Assembly (NCBI GenBank): GCA_003486705.1
Contig: DNGE01000013.1
Location: forward strand, 16,083-22,773
Direction of reading: 5' to 3'
Source: Bacillota bacterium
GTDB lineage: Bacteria; Bacillota_I; Bacilli_A; MOL361; Turicibacteraceae
Length of the DNA: 6,691 nucleotides
Shown here: positions 1-6,493 of the stretch, piece by piece
Layout of the letters: each line of letters starts with the position of its first letter
Position numbering within the stretch: the first letter of the stretch is position 1
The notes under the pieces: model-generated
Seen by the model: only the letters and a program-made list of their open reading frames with translations
The model's database searches: none
Told to the model about the DNA's origin: nothing
Program-made: the position numbers and the translations under genes

Positions 1-47
1 AGCCGACAACTGTTTGACACAACCTTTAGTTGTAAGGGGGGGATTTT

Positions 48-512
48 ATGAAGATTCAAGCAATGCCGTTAACCGAAGCCATGGCAAAAGAGATTGCGAC
101 TTGGAAATATGATGGGGATTATGCTATTTATAATTTACCAAGTTGGGAAGACATGACCCAACAGTCATTCTCACTTTGTGATGAACAAAAAAGGAAACGA
201 TTTATCGGCTATGCCGATGAGACAGAGCAACTACTAGGGTTTGTTAATTTATTAGATGAGGGGCCTCATGTGTTTTTAGGGATTGGGGTTAAACCTACCT
301 TGTGTAATAAGGGCTTAGGTAAGCAGATCTTACAACTTGCTACTCAGGAATCTTGTGTTCGCTATCCAAATAAACCGATTGTATTAGAAGTTAGAAGTTG
401 GAATAAGCGCGCGGTTATGTGTTATGAATCGGCAGGTTTCAAGATTATTGACATTAAAGAACAAGTCACACATATTGGTCCTGGGAAGTTTTACGTCATG
501 AAATATAGTTAA
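48..512 (+). CDS. GNAT-family N-acetyltransferase, substrate unknown
   Basis: A 154-residue single-domain protein of normal GNAT size, expected to be cytosolic and to move an acetyl group from acetyl-CoA to an amine. The central beta-strand and acetyl-CoA loop (motif A) lie at about residues 76-95: LGIGV at 77-81, then NKGLGK at 87-92. Motif B is near 119-131, with N119, Y126 (probable general acid by family analogy) and the AGF turn at 129-131. At the usual Arg/Gln of the R/Q-x-x-G-x-G loop this protein has Cys86, which is a little unusual. The N-terminal part (residues 15-45) resembles RimI/RimJ-like small-molecule or protein acetyltransferases, but the acceptor cannot be read. The start is secure: AAGGGGGGGA at 34-43 precedes the ATG by a short spacer. 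No clear terminator follows. The next transcript has its own promoter, so this is not obviously in an operon with the symporter. Confidence 0.88.
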   Translation: MKIQAMPLTEAMAKEIATWKYDGDYAIYNLPSWEDMTQQSFSLCDEQKRKRFIGYADETEQLLGFVNLLDEGPHVFLGIGVKPTLCNKGLGKQILQLATQESCVRYPNKPIVLEVRSWNKRAVMCYESAGFKIIDIKEQVTHIGPGKFYVMKYS

Positions 513-536
513 TTCGACAAAATTCGTCTTTTTAGG

Positions 537-565
537 TTGACTTTTAGTGGAATTAACGGTATAGT
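537..565 (+). promoter_or_regulatory. Sigma-A type promoter of the structured leader
   Basis: TTGACT (537-542) and TATAGT (560-565) are separated by exactly 17 bases, a near-consensus vegetative promoter. The expected transcription start is around 571-573. The transcript would begin with the structured RNA and reach the symporter gene only if it passes the terminator at 673-707. Confidence 0.75.
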
Positions 566-570
566 ATTTC

Positions 571-707
571 CAAGTAGGAACCTTTAAGATCGTTCTGTGA
601 AGCGATTAAGGAAAACATGAAACTTTAATACCGATGCACTCTTTTTGAGATGCGTGTTATTACCATGCTTTTGCCTTAATGTCTAAACAGATATTAAGGC
701 TTTTTTT
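571..707 (+). ncRNA. Structured leader RNA, candidate attenuator or riboswitch (alternatively a small RNA)
   Basis: Four segments define two exclusive folds. Segment 1 (581-592, CCTTTAAGATCG) pairs with segment 2 (603-611, CGATTAAGG) with a small bulge. Segment 3 (673-684) pairs with segment 4 (689-700) to form the terminator. Segment 2 (ATTAAGG, 605-611) is also perfectly complementary to CCTTAAT (674-680) in segment 3, which would make an antiterminator. Between them is an imperfect long hairpin that fits both folds: CATG 616-619 with 664-667, TAATA 626-630 with 658-662, and 634-641 with 647-655 (one bulged A at 650) around a TTTTT loop. I do not recognise T-box, SAM, lysine, glycine, purine, TPP, FMN, c-di-GMP or c-di-AMP consensus motifs. 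No usable promoter is visible between the terminator and the symporter start, which favours an attenuator over a free-standing sRNA. Confidence 0.6.
673..707 (+). terminator. Intrinsic terminator upstream of the symporter (probable attenuator)
   Basis: A 12-bp stem (673-684 with 689-700, one G-U pair) closes an AAAC tetraloop and is followed at once by seven Ts (701-707). It lies 56 bases before the symporter ATG, inside what would be its leader. The left arm can instead pair with 605-611, which would abolish the hairpin. Confidence 0.85.
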
Positions 708-763
708 ATGAGCATCTTCATGACTTCTAAGGGCCTATTACTTTACTATAGGAGCTGATTAGT

Positions 764-2113
764 ATGACAAAAAATAAACAACAAAATAAACTGGCTATCC
801 ATATGGCCATCGCCCTTGTTTCTGGATTAATCCTTGGGACAGGATTCTTATTCTTGCGTGAATATTTATTAGGAAGCGACCAAGCAACACTTTGGACAAG
901 TATTAATAACTTATTATTCCAAGATATCTCAGCTGAAGGGGCAAGTAGTGCCATTGGGTTATTTTATATTTTAGGACAATTATTCTTAAATGCGATGCAA
1001 TTAGTTATTGTTCCTATGGTCTTTACGTCAATCGCCTTAGCCATGTGCCGTATTTCTGATACGAAAAAGCTAGGTCGTATTTCTGGAAAAACAATTGGTG
1101 GATTCTTAGCAACGTCTGTGTTTGCCTTATTAATGGCTGGTGTTGTCGGATTAATAGCTCACCAGGCTGGAATCTTTAATGTCAACATTGAAAACATGAC
1201 AGGCCAAACAGGAACAACAGGAAGTAATCCATTATTACTTTTTGTTAATACAATTCCTAATAATATTGCATCTGTCTTCTCTACAAATGGAAGCATCCTT
1301 TCAATTGTCTTCTTAGCGGTTATCACAGGATTATCAATTAATCATTTGGGAGATCAAATCTCAGTTTTAAAGAAAATCTTAGAAGATGTTAATAAAATCA
1401 TTACGGTATTCTTAACATTCTTAATTACAAAGTTCGGACCATTTGCTATCTTTGTGTTAATTACACGTACGTTTGCGATTTATGGTGTCGATCATTTAAA
1501 ACCGGCCTTAGCTTATATCGTCGTGGTTGTTTTATCATTACTTGTCTTCTTAACACTTGGTTATGCGTTATTTATCTTTATTACAACGCGTTTAAACCCA
1601 CTGCCATTCGTTAAGAAAATTGGGAAGGTTGCGATGTTTGGATTCTCAACTTCATCATCTGCTTCTACTTTACCATTAAACACAAAAACAACAGTTGATG
1701 AGTTAGGTGTTCATGAAGAGTTAGCCTCATTTATCTTACCACTTGGGATGACAATTAACATGAACGGTACAGCGATTATGCAAGTTATTGCTGCTGTATT
1801 TATTGCGTCAAGTGCTGGTTATGAGTTAACATTTGGAAACATTGTGTTAATTGCTGTTTTAGCCTTAATCGCCTCAATTGGAACACCAGCTGCACCTGGT
1901 GCAGGCGCAATTATTTTATTCACAGTTTTATCAGGGATGGGATATCAAAACGATGCTGCCTTACTGGCTTACTCATTAATCTTAGCTATCAACCGTCCAG
2001 TTGAAATGTTAGTCACAGCCTTAAATGTCGTTGGAGATTCTGCAACAGCAATCTATGTTGCTAAATCTGAAAATGAATTAGATGAGTCTGTTTACTACGC
2101 TCAAAGCAACTAA
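764..2113 (+). CDS. Dicarboxylate/amino acid:cation symporter (DAACS/EAAT fold), probably a neutral amino acid carrier
   Basis: A 449-residue integral membrane protein of the SLC1/GltPh family, which imports amino acids or dicarboxylates with Na+ or H+. Eight membrane helices and two re-entrant hairpins are expected. The serine-rich HP1 tip is TSSSASTLP (296-304), the TM7 unwound motif is NMNGT (332-336), the HP2 tip runs 371-381 (IGTPAAPGAG), and TM8 is 405-433 ending N421...GD425. By alignment from memory to GltPh, the carboxylate-binding Arg397 is Val417, Asp394 is Glu414, Asp390 is Asn410, the HP1 Arg276 is Ser297, and the cation-site Asp312 is Asn334. Asn421 and Asp425 are kept. Loss of both binding arginines argues against glutamate or aspartate, so a neutral substrate is inferred. 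AGGAG at 750-754 sits 9 bases before the ATG. The gene follows an attenuator-like leader and ends in its own terminator. Confidence 0.92.
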   Translation: MTKNKQQNKLAIHMAIALVSGLILGTGFLFLREYLLGSDQATLWTSINNLLFQDISAEGASSAIGLFYILGQLFLNAMQLVIVPMVFTSIALAMCRISDTKKLGRISGKTIGGFLATSVFALLMAGVVGLIAHQAGIFNVNIENMTGQTGTTGSNPLLLFVNTIPNNIASVFSTNGSILSIVFLAVITGLSINHLGDQISVLKKILEDVNKIITVFLTFLITKFGPFAIFVLITRTFAIYGVDHLKPALAYIVVVVLSLLVFLTLGYALFIFITTRLNPLPFVKKIGKVAMFGFSTSSSASTLPLNTKTTVDELGVHEELASFILPLGMTINMNGTAIMQVIAAVFIASSAGYELTFGNIVLIAVLALIASIGTPAAPGAGAIILFTVLSGMGYQNDAALLAYSLILAINRPVEMLVTALNVVGDSATAIYVAKSENELDESVYYAQSN

Positions 2114-2144
2114 TTAAACACCATTCTTTTTACCATTTATATTT

Positions 2145-2184
2145 GCCAATCACTAGTCCACCAACCTAGTGATTGGCTTTTTTT
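2145..2184 (+). terminator. Intrinsic terminator of the symporter gene
   Basis: A perfect 12-bp stem (2145-2156 with 2166-2177) closes a 9-base loop and is followed by seven Ts (2178-2184). It starts 31 bases after the symporter stop codon. Confidence 0.93.
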
Positions 2185-2190
2185 ATAAGC

Positions 2191-2229
2191 AAAAAAGCTT
2201 CCTGCTAATGGTTATAGTAGGAAGCTTTT
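2191..2229 (-). terminator. Intrinsic terminator of the PHP phosphoesterase gene
   Basis: A 15-bp stem with one G-U pair (2193-2207 with 2215-2229) closes a 7-base loop. Read on the minus strand it runs into a T-tract (plus-strand A2191-A2196). It begins 13 bases beyond the PHP stop codon and nearly abuts the convergent symporter terminator. Confidence 0.9.
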
Positions 2230-2242
2230 AATCTATTTGTTG

Positions 2243-3070
2243 TTAAAATCTTAATCGTAATTCACTAGCGTTTTTTGAAACACATCCCATATTATAGCTA
2301 TTCGGATTCTTTTTTAAAAATTCGCCATGACAATCACAGCCAACCGTCACCATTAAATCATGCGTATTACAAAAGTCTACACATGTCTTCGTTAACGCTT
2401 CACTATGGATAGGATAATAGCACTCCACGCCATCAATTCCTTTGAGGCGTAAATCTTCAAGAGCATCTTCAAGTTCTGAAATAGGACTATTTCCATAGTA
2501 TTTTCCAGGGTGAGCCAGCACGGCTACCCCACCACTTTTATGGATGAGGCGACACGCCTCTTCAACGGTTGGAAAATCACACGTGGCATGTGTACATCCA
2601 TATTCTTTGTAAAATCTCATGCCATCAAGTAATGTGGTTGTCAGTTTTAAATCGTGTAAATAGTGAATCCCTTTCCACCCACCTTTTGTTCGATCATGCT
2701 TATATTGTTCGTAATCTGCTACACTTACTATATCATAATCTTTTTCCATTTTTGCAATCAACTTATCACCTATATGATCCAACTCAAATCGTGATTTATT
2801 AACCATTGCCATAAATTCTTTTGTTGGTTCAAAATCATAGGCAAGCACGTGTACGGTACGGTCCGCGTATAAACAATCTAGCTCCACCCCTTTAATTAAT
2901 CGTATCCCCGCTTCAGAGCATGCAGCAGCAGCTTCTTCATAAGAGTCTAAGGCATTGTGATCTGTAATAGAAATCATACCTAATCCTTTTTCCTTCGCAA
3001 CACGTACCAACTCTGTTGGCGATAATGAACCATCTGAATAATATGTATGCATATGTAAATCAACTAACAT
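2243..3070 (-). CDS. PHP-domain metal-dependent phosphoesterase (YciV/TrpH-like)
   Basis: A 275-residue cytosolic enzyme of the polymerase-and-histidinol-phosphatase superfamily. Members hydrolyse phosphomonoesters or nucleotides at a multinuclear metal site. The stand-alone YciV/RNase AM group acts on 3',5'-nucleoside bisphosphates and RNA 5' ends. The metal-ligand motifs are all present in order: H6-x-H8 with D13 (DLHMHTYYSDG), D37-H38 (ITDHN), E63, H74, H187 (AHPG) and D246-x-H248 (GCDCHGE). Residues about 85-160 form the helical insertion expected in this group. Length matches the family, so it looks intact. It is cysteine-rich (11 Cys), with C245 and C247 flanking the catalytic D246. The ATG has AAGGGG (minus strand, plus 3078-3083) 7 bases upstream. 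It is a single-gene unit with its own promoter and terminator, so context says little about its substrate. Family is certain, exact reaction is inferred. Confidence 0.9.
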   Translation of the reverse strand: MLVDLHMHTYYSDGSLSPTELVRVAKEKGLGMISITDHNALDSYEEAAAACSEAGIRLIKGVELDCLYADRTVHVLAYDFEPTKEFMAMVNKSRFELDHIGDKLIAKMEKDYDIVSVADYEQYKHDRTKGGWKGIHYLHDLKLTTTLLDGMRFYKEYGCTHATCDFPTVEEACRLIHKSGGVAVLAHPGKYYGNSPISELEDALEDLRLKGIDGVECYYPIHSEALTKTCVDFCNTHDLMVTVGCDCHGEFLKKNPNSYNMGCVSKNASELRLRF

Positions 3071-3149
3071 GTTATAACCCCTTGCCTTTTTCTTGTCATC
3101 CTTAGTCTACGTGACTGACTTTTGATGACTAACTTTTCACTTTATTATC

Positions 3150-3177
3150 ATTATAACAAACTTTTGTAAAATGATAA
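3150..3177 (-). promoter_or_regulatory. Promoter of the PHP phosphoesterase gene
   Basis: On the minus strand a perfect TATAAT (plus 3150-3155) is preceded after 16 bases by TTATCA (plus 3172-3177), a weak -35. Transcription would start near 3143, giving a leader of about 70 nt before the ATG at 3070. Confidence 0.6.
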
Positions 3178-3250
3178 ATTTCGACACTTATATAATTATT
3201 TTTTTAATCTCCATCGATTAGGATAGTCAATGCAATAGACTTTTTCAAAT

Positions 3251-3286
3251 AAAAAACACGTTTAGACTTAAGTTTAAACGTGTTTT
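3251..3286 (-). terminator. Intrinsic terminator of the ABC importer operon
   Basis: A 15-bp stem with one G-U pair (3253-3267 with 3272-3286) closes a TTAA tetraloop. On the minus strand it is followed by six Ts (plus A3251-A3256). It lies 28 bases after the last permease stop codon and separates the operon from the downstream PHP promoter. Confidence 0.92.
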
Positions 3287-3314
3287 GGGTAAGAAAGATA
3301 GTCTCCCCTTATTT

Positions 3315-4145
3315 TTATTTATTTGCTCCAACAATCCCCGCCACAAAATGTTTTTGCATGGATAAGAATACGACGATAACTGGTGCTGTTGCAATGCAGA
3401 TTGCGATCATTAAAGCACCATATTCAACGAAGTACGCTGAAGATAAGGAACTTAATACAAGTGTTAATGTTTTTTGATTTTCTGTTTGTAGCACTAATAA
3501 TGGCCACATAAAGTTATTCCACTGATTCATAAATGCCCAGATTGCTGCTGCAGCAAAACAAGATTTCATTGATGGCGCAACGATATGAAAGAATATTTTA
3601 AATTCTTTTGCTCCATCCATCCGTGCTGCTTCAATAACCTCTGTTGGAAATGTAGAGAAGTTTTGTCTAAAGAAGAAAATTAAGAAAACCGAAGTTGCTG
3701 CTGGTAATATAATTGCTAAGTGATTGTCAACTAAATCCATTTTAGCAGTCAATTGGAACAATGGTATCATCATGGCTGCAAATGGAATCATCATAGAAAA
3801 TAGAAATAACCCGTATACTTTTTCTTTTCCTTTCGAAGCTAATTTAGCAAAACCGTATCCCGCCATACCCGAAATTAAAATCGCAAGACACGTAGAGATA
3901 ACTGTAATTTTAGCTGTATTTATAAAGGCTTGAGTAATATTAGTTGTCGCTAATAATGTGTTTAAGTTATTTATAAATTCACCACCAAGTGATAATTTTC
4001 CCATCATAATTTCTGAACTAGAGTTGGTTGCTGAAATAATCATCCATATAAATGGGAATATCGACACAAGTGCTACAAGTGTTAAAAATATATATTTAAT
4101 GGTATAAACGATTCTTTTTTTTAGTTTATATGATTGTAAATTCAT
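3315..4145 (-). CDS. Carbohydrate ABC transporter permease, MalG-like (CUT1)
   Basis: A 276-residue inner-membrane subunit of a binding-protein-dependent sugar importer. It pairs with the upstream permease to form the translocation pore. Six membrane helices are apparent: about 15-37, 75-95, 108-130, 140-160, 197-220 and 243-263. The EAA coupling loop that docks the ATPase lies at about 171-190 (E172-A-A...D177-G178-A), between helices 4 and 5. Length and topology match MalG-type members. The start codon shares one base with the upstream stop (TAATG), which indicates translational coupling. An AGGTGA ribosome site (plus 4152-4157) lies within the end of the upstream gene. It is the last gene of the operon and a terminator follows. 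The family is secure. The sugar is not readable. Confidence 0.94.
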   Translation of the reverse strand: MNLQSYKLKKRIVYTIKYIFLTLVALVSIFPFIWMIISATNSSSEIMMGKLSLGGEFINNLNTLLATTNITQAFINTAKITVISTCLAILISGMAGYGFAKLASKGKEKVYGLFLFSMMIPFAAMMIPLFQLTAKMDLVDNHLAIILPAATSVFLIFFFRQNFSTFPTEVIEAARMDGAKEFKIFFHIVAPSMKSCFAAAAIWAFMNQWNNFMWPLLVLQTENQKTLTLVLSSLSSAYFVEYGALMIAICIATAPVIVVFLSMQKHFVAGIVGANK

Positions 4146-5071
4146 TATTTTTCACCTGCCCATTTAAATTGGATAATTGATAATACAACAACAATTAACA
4201 CGACTACATATGAAATAGTAGCTGCATAACCAAAATCAGGTGCATATACGAATGATTGATTATAGATATATTGAGAAATAGTCGTTGTAGATACCCCAGG
4301 TCCACCACCCGTTAAATTCATAGGTTCATCGAATAATTGAAGTGTTCCAATTGTCGACATAATACCTGTAAATAAAATAATCGGTTTCAGTTGTGGTACC
4401 GTAATTTTAAAGAATCTTTGAATGGCATTTGCACCATCCACTTCGGCAGCCTCATACGTCTCTTGTGGAATATTTTGCATTGCAGCTAAGAAGAACATCA
4501 TATTATATCCTGTCCATCTCCATAATAAGGCGATAATAATAACAACTTTTGCCCAAAATGAATCACTTAGCCACTCTATCGGAACATCGATGATGTTTAT
4601 TGTCATAAGAAATTGGTTAATAATCCCTTCTGTTGCAAACATCATTTTAAATAAGACAGAGTAAGCAACTAACGAAGTTACACATGGCAAGAATATAGCA
4701 GTCCGATAAAATCCTTTTAATTTAAGTTTTTTATCATTCAATAAATTAGCTAGTAAAATAGCTAATACTAACATAACAGGTACTTGGATGATTAAGAAAA
4801 GAAACGTATTTTTTAATGCTGTCCAAAACATTTCATCTTGGAACAGTCGGAGATAGTTATTAACACCTGCAAAACTTACATTTAATCCTTTTACATTTTG
4901 GAAAGTTAAAATCAATGATTTGATAATTGGAAATAAGGTAAAGATTCCAAATAATAATAAAGCCGCTGAAATAAATAGCCAGCCTTGACGACTATAGTGT
5001 TTCTCTAAACTAGTATATTTTTGTTTATGTTCCTGTTTATTATCAACCGATAATTTATTTGCGGTATCCAT
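4145..5071 (-). CDS. Carbohydrate ABC transporter permease, MalF-like (CUT1)
   Basis: A 308-residue membrane subunit that forms a heterodimer with the MalG-like partner encoded immediately downstream. After a charged N-terminal tail (1-30, rich in K, E, Q) there are about six helices: 31-55, 86-112, 122-145, 172-196, 232-250 and 284-303. The EAA loop is at about 206-226 (E207-A-A...D212-G213-A). LTGGGP at 253-258 is typical of the MalF/UgpA side of CUT1 importers. I start it at the ATG at 5071 because AAGGGGGAG (plus 5080-5088) is 8 bases upstream. An in-frame TTG at 5077 would add only two residues and sits just 2 bases from that site. The stop overlaps the next start by one base. A large hairpin precedes its ribosome site and probably lowers expression relative to the receptor gene. 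Confidence 0.94.
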   Translation of the reverse strand: MDTANKLSVDNKQEHKQKYTSLEKHYSRQGWLFISAALLLFGIFTLFPIIKSLILTFQNVKGLNVSFAGVNNYLRLFQDEMFWTALKNTFLFLIIQVPVMLVLAILLANLLNDKKLKLKGFYRTAIFLPCVTSLVAYSVLFKMMFATEGIINQFLMTINIIDVPIEWLSDSFWAKVVIIIALLWRWTGYNMMFFLAAMQNIPQETYEAAEVDGANAIQRFFKITVPQLKPIILFTGIMSTIGTLQLFDEPMNLTGGGPGVSTTTISQYIYNQSFVYAPDFGYAATISYVVVLIVVVLSIIQFKWAGEK

Positions 5072-5089
5072 GAACAATACTCCCCCTTA

Positions 5090-5138
5090 CTGATAGAGAA
5101 AGAAATAGCACCTACGTGCTATTTCTTGATTCTATCAG
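5090..5138 (-). promoter_or_regulatory. Intercistronic hairpin between receptor and permease genes
   Basis: A two-tier stem: an inner perfect 12-bp helix (5100-5111 with 5116-5127) around a CTAC loop, and an outer perfect 8-bp helix (5090-5097 with 5131-5138), joined by a 2x3 internal loop. It fills almost the whole gap between the receptor stop and the permease ribosome site (plus 5080-5088) and has no T-tract after it. It is therefore better read as an mRNA stabiliser, processing site or leaky terminator than as a full terminator. In CUT1 operons such elements let the receptor be made in excess over the membrane subunits. Confidence 0.75.
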
Positions 5139-5147
5139 TTCAAATTA

Positions 5148-6437
5148 TTACTTAATTTGATTTTTTACTGTCGATTCAATTTTTTCTAATGCATCAGTTA
5201 CAGAAATTTTTCCTGATATTAAATCGGGCATAACCGCATGTACTGCATTATCAGCTTCCCCAACATATGTTCCATAATTAACTTCAGGAACTTCTTGCAT
5301 CCATTTTGAAAAATCTTTATAAATAGTTTGTCCGCCAAAGAACTCGCTTTGTGTCTCATAAGCAGATCCGCTTTGAGCAGGAATATATGTTCCGATTGCA
5401 CCGACATTTGTTAGAATAGTTTGATAAAATTCATCACTTTTTGCAAATGTTTCATTTAAGAAATCAATCGCTGTATTCGTTGTCTCTTTTCCACTTAAGA
5501 CAACCCAACTCGAACCACCTATATTTGATGCATTTACTGAATCCACTGTGTTCATTTTTGGTAGTGGCGCAACTCCCCATAAACCTGATTGGTCATTTGC
5601 TGCGATAATCGATCCAATAATCCAAGAACCAGACACAACGGTTGCAACTGAACCATCATTCATAGCGCCAACCCATTCTTCCCAACCGTTTGTATTTTTA
5701 ATAATACCAGTCTCTTTCCACGTTTTAAAAATATTAAAGGCTTCCTCCATTACTTTATTGTCCGCAATCGTTACTTCTCCATTTTCGTCAAAATACCAGT
5801 TTCCCGCTGATTGTAACATGATGCGAGTTAATCCACTCATTTCATTTAAATTATCCCCTAACATGGCTTTTCCTGTTTTTGCTACAACATCTTCACCAAT
5901 TTTTTGGAAGTCTTCCCAAGTAATATTTTGTAAATCTTCTGATGTGTAACCAGCTTCTGCTAGGATATCTGTGCGATAAAATAAACCTGTCACCCCTGAA
6001 TCAAATGGTACTCCGTATAATTTCCCATCTACTGTAAATGGTACAATTTTATATTGAGCAAAATCATCTTGATTTATTTTACCTGTTAAATCTTCAAACA
6101 TTCCTGGGTATGAATTTAAATACTTTTGAGCTCCATAATCCTCCATTAAAACGATATCAGGTAAGTTCTTTGTTGAACCTGTTGATAAGCCAGTAAGTAA
6201 TTTTGTTTCAACATCTGCTTTTGCATAGTCGATAATCTCAATTTTCACATCTGGATGGTCCGCTTCATAAATTTTCGCTGCTTCTTCCATTACTGGGATA
6301 TTAAAGTTTTTATCCCACGCCCAAACTGTGATTGTTTCTTTTTTGTCTTCAGAATCGTCAGAATTTGAATCATTTCCACCTGAAGCACATCCAGTTAAGA
6401 GTACCCCCGCCATAAGAAAAGCTAACATTTTTTTCAT
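5148..6437 (-). CDS. Carbohydrate ABC transporter solute-binding lipoprotein (CUT1, extracellular type 1)
   Basis: A 429-residue receptor that captures the sugar outside the cell and delivers it to the two permeases encoded downstream. Residues 1-16 are a lipoprotein signal peptide (MKK, hydrophobic core, lipobox LTGC), so Cys17 should be lipidated and anchor the protein in the membrane. A Gly/Ser/Asp-rich tether runs about 18-34. The mature two-lobed fold starts at ITVWAWD (36-42). Two stretches typical of family 1 solute-binding proteins are visible: GKLYGVPFDSG (138-148) followed by GLFYRTDIL, and GSVATVVSGSWIIGS (262-276). W39, W41, W254 and W272 are candidates for ring stacking. The AAGGGG site (plus 6447-6452) is 9 bases before the ATG. 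It is first in the operon, directly behind an operator-flanked promoter. Oligosaccharide or disaccharide uptake is likely from the family, but the ligand is unknown. Confidence 0.94.
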   Translation of the reverse strand: MKKMLAFLMAGVLLTGCASGGNDSNSDDSEDKKETITVWAWDKNFNIPVMEEAAKIYEADHPDVKIEIIDYAKADVETKLLTGLSTGSTKNLPDIVLMEDYGAQKYLNSYPGMFEDLTGKINQDDFAQYKIVPFTVDGKLYGVPFDSGVTGLFYRTDILAEAGYTSEDLQNITWEDFQKIGEDVVAKTGKAMLGDNLNEMSGLTRIMLQSAGNWYFDENGEVTIADNKVMEEAFNIFKTWKETGIIKNTNGWEEWVGAMNDGSVATVVSGSWIIGSIIAANDQSGLWGVAPLPKMNTVDSVNASNIGGSSWVVLSGKETTNTAIDFLNETFAKSDEFYQTILTNVGAIGTYIPAQSGSAYETQSEFFGGQTIYKDFSKWMQEVPEVNYGTYVGEADNAVHAVMPDLISGKISVTDALEKIESTVKNQIK

Positions 6438-6493
6438 GTCCCATTACCCCTTTTTAATTTTTTACACCACAATGATCTACAATCCTCACCACT

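Noticed and set aside
14..19. Perfect TTGACA -35 hexamer upstream of the acetyltransferase gene
   Set aside because: The position 17 bases downstream is the G-rich ribosome binding site, so there is no -10 partner. The real promoter is probably outside the window.
516..533. Possible terminator after the acetyltransferase (GAC...GTC followed by TTTTT)
   Set aside because: The stem is only 3 bp plus two isolated pairs, too weak to call, and it overlaps the approach to the promoter at 537.
571..672. Known riboswitch or T-box class for the symporter leader
   Set aside because: No AGGGTGG T-box sequence or the core motifs of common amino acid, nucleotide or cofactor riboswitches could be found by eye. 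A covariance search is needed to be certain.
720..749. Possible separate symporter promoter (ATGACT, 18 bases, TACTAT)
   Set aside because: Both hexamers are 4 of 6 to consensus, and the start would fall after the ribosome binding site at 750-754, making an untranslatable message.
708..758. 16-codon reading frame after the terminator T-tract
   Set aside because: It has no ribosome binding site (it directly follows seven Ts) and runs into the symporter's own ribosome site.
727..954. 75-codon minus-strand reading frame
   Set aside because: It lies antisense to the start of the symporter, has no ribosome site or family features, and is a shadow of that gene.
3225..3230. TTGACT on the minus strand as an alternative -35 for the PHP gene
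   Set aside because: The sequence 17-18 bases downstream is TTAAAA/TAAAAA, a poor -10. The perfect TATAAT at 3150-3155 is the better candidate.
5072..5077. TTG start two codons upstream for the MalF-like permease
   Set aside because: It lies 2 bases from the AAGGGGGAG site. The ATG at 5071 has the normal 8-base spacing.
5548..5949. 133-codon plus-strand reading frame inside the solute-binding protein gene
   Set aside because: It is antisense to a clearly conserved lipoprotein gene. Its composition follows the complement of that gene and no domain is recognisable.
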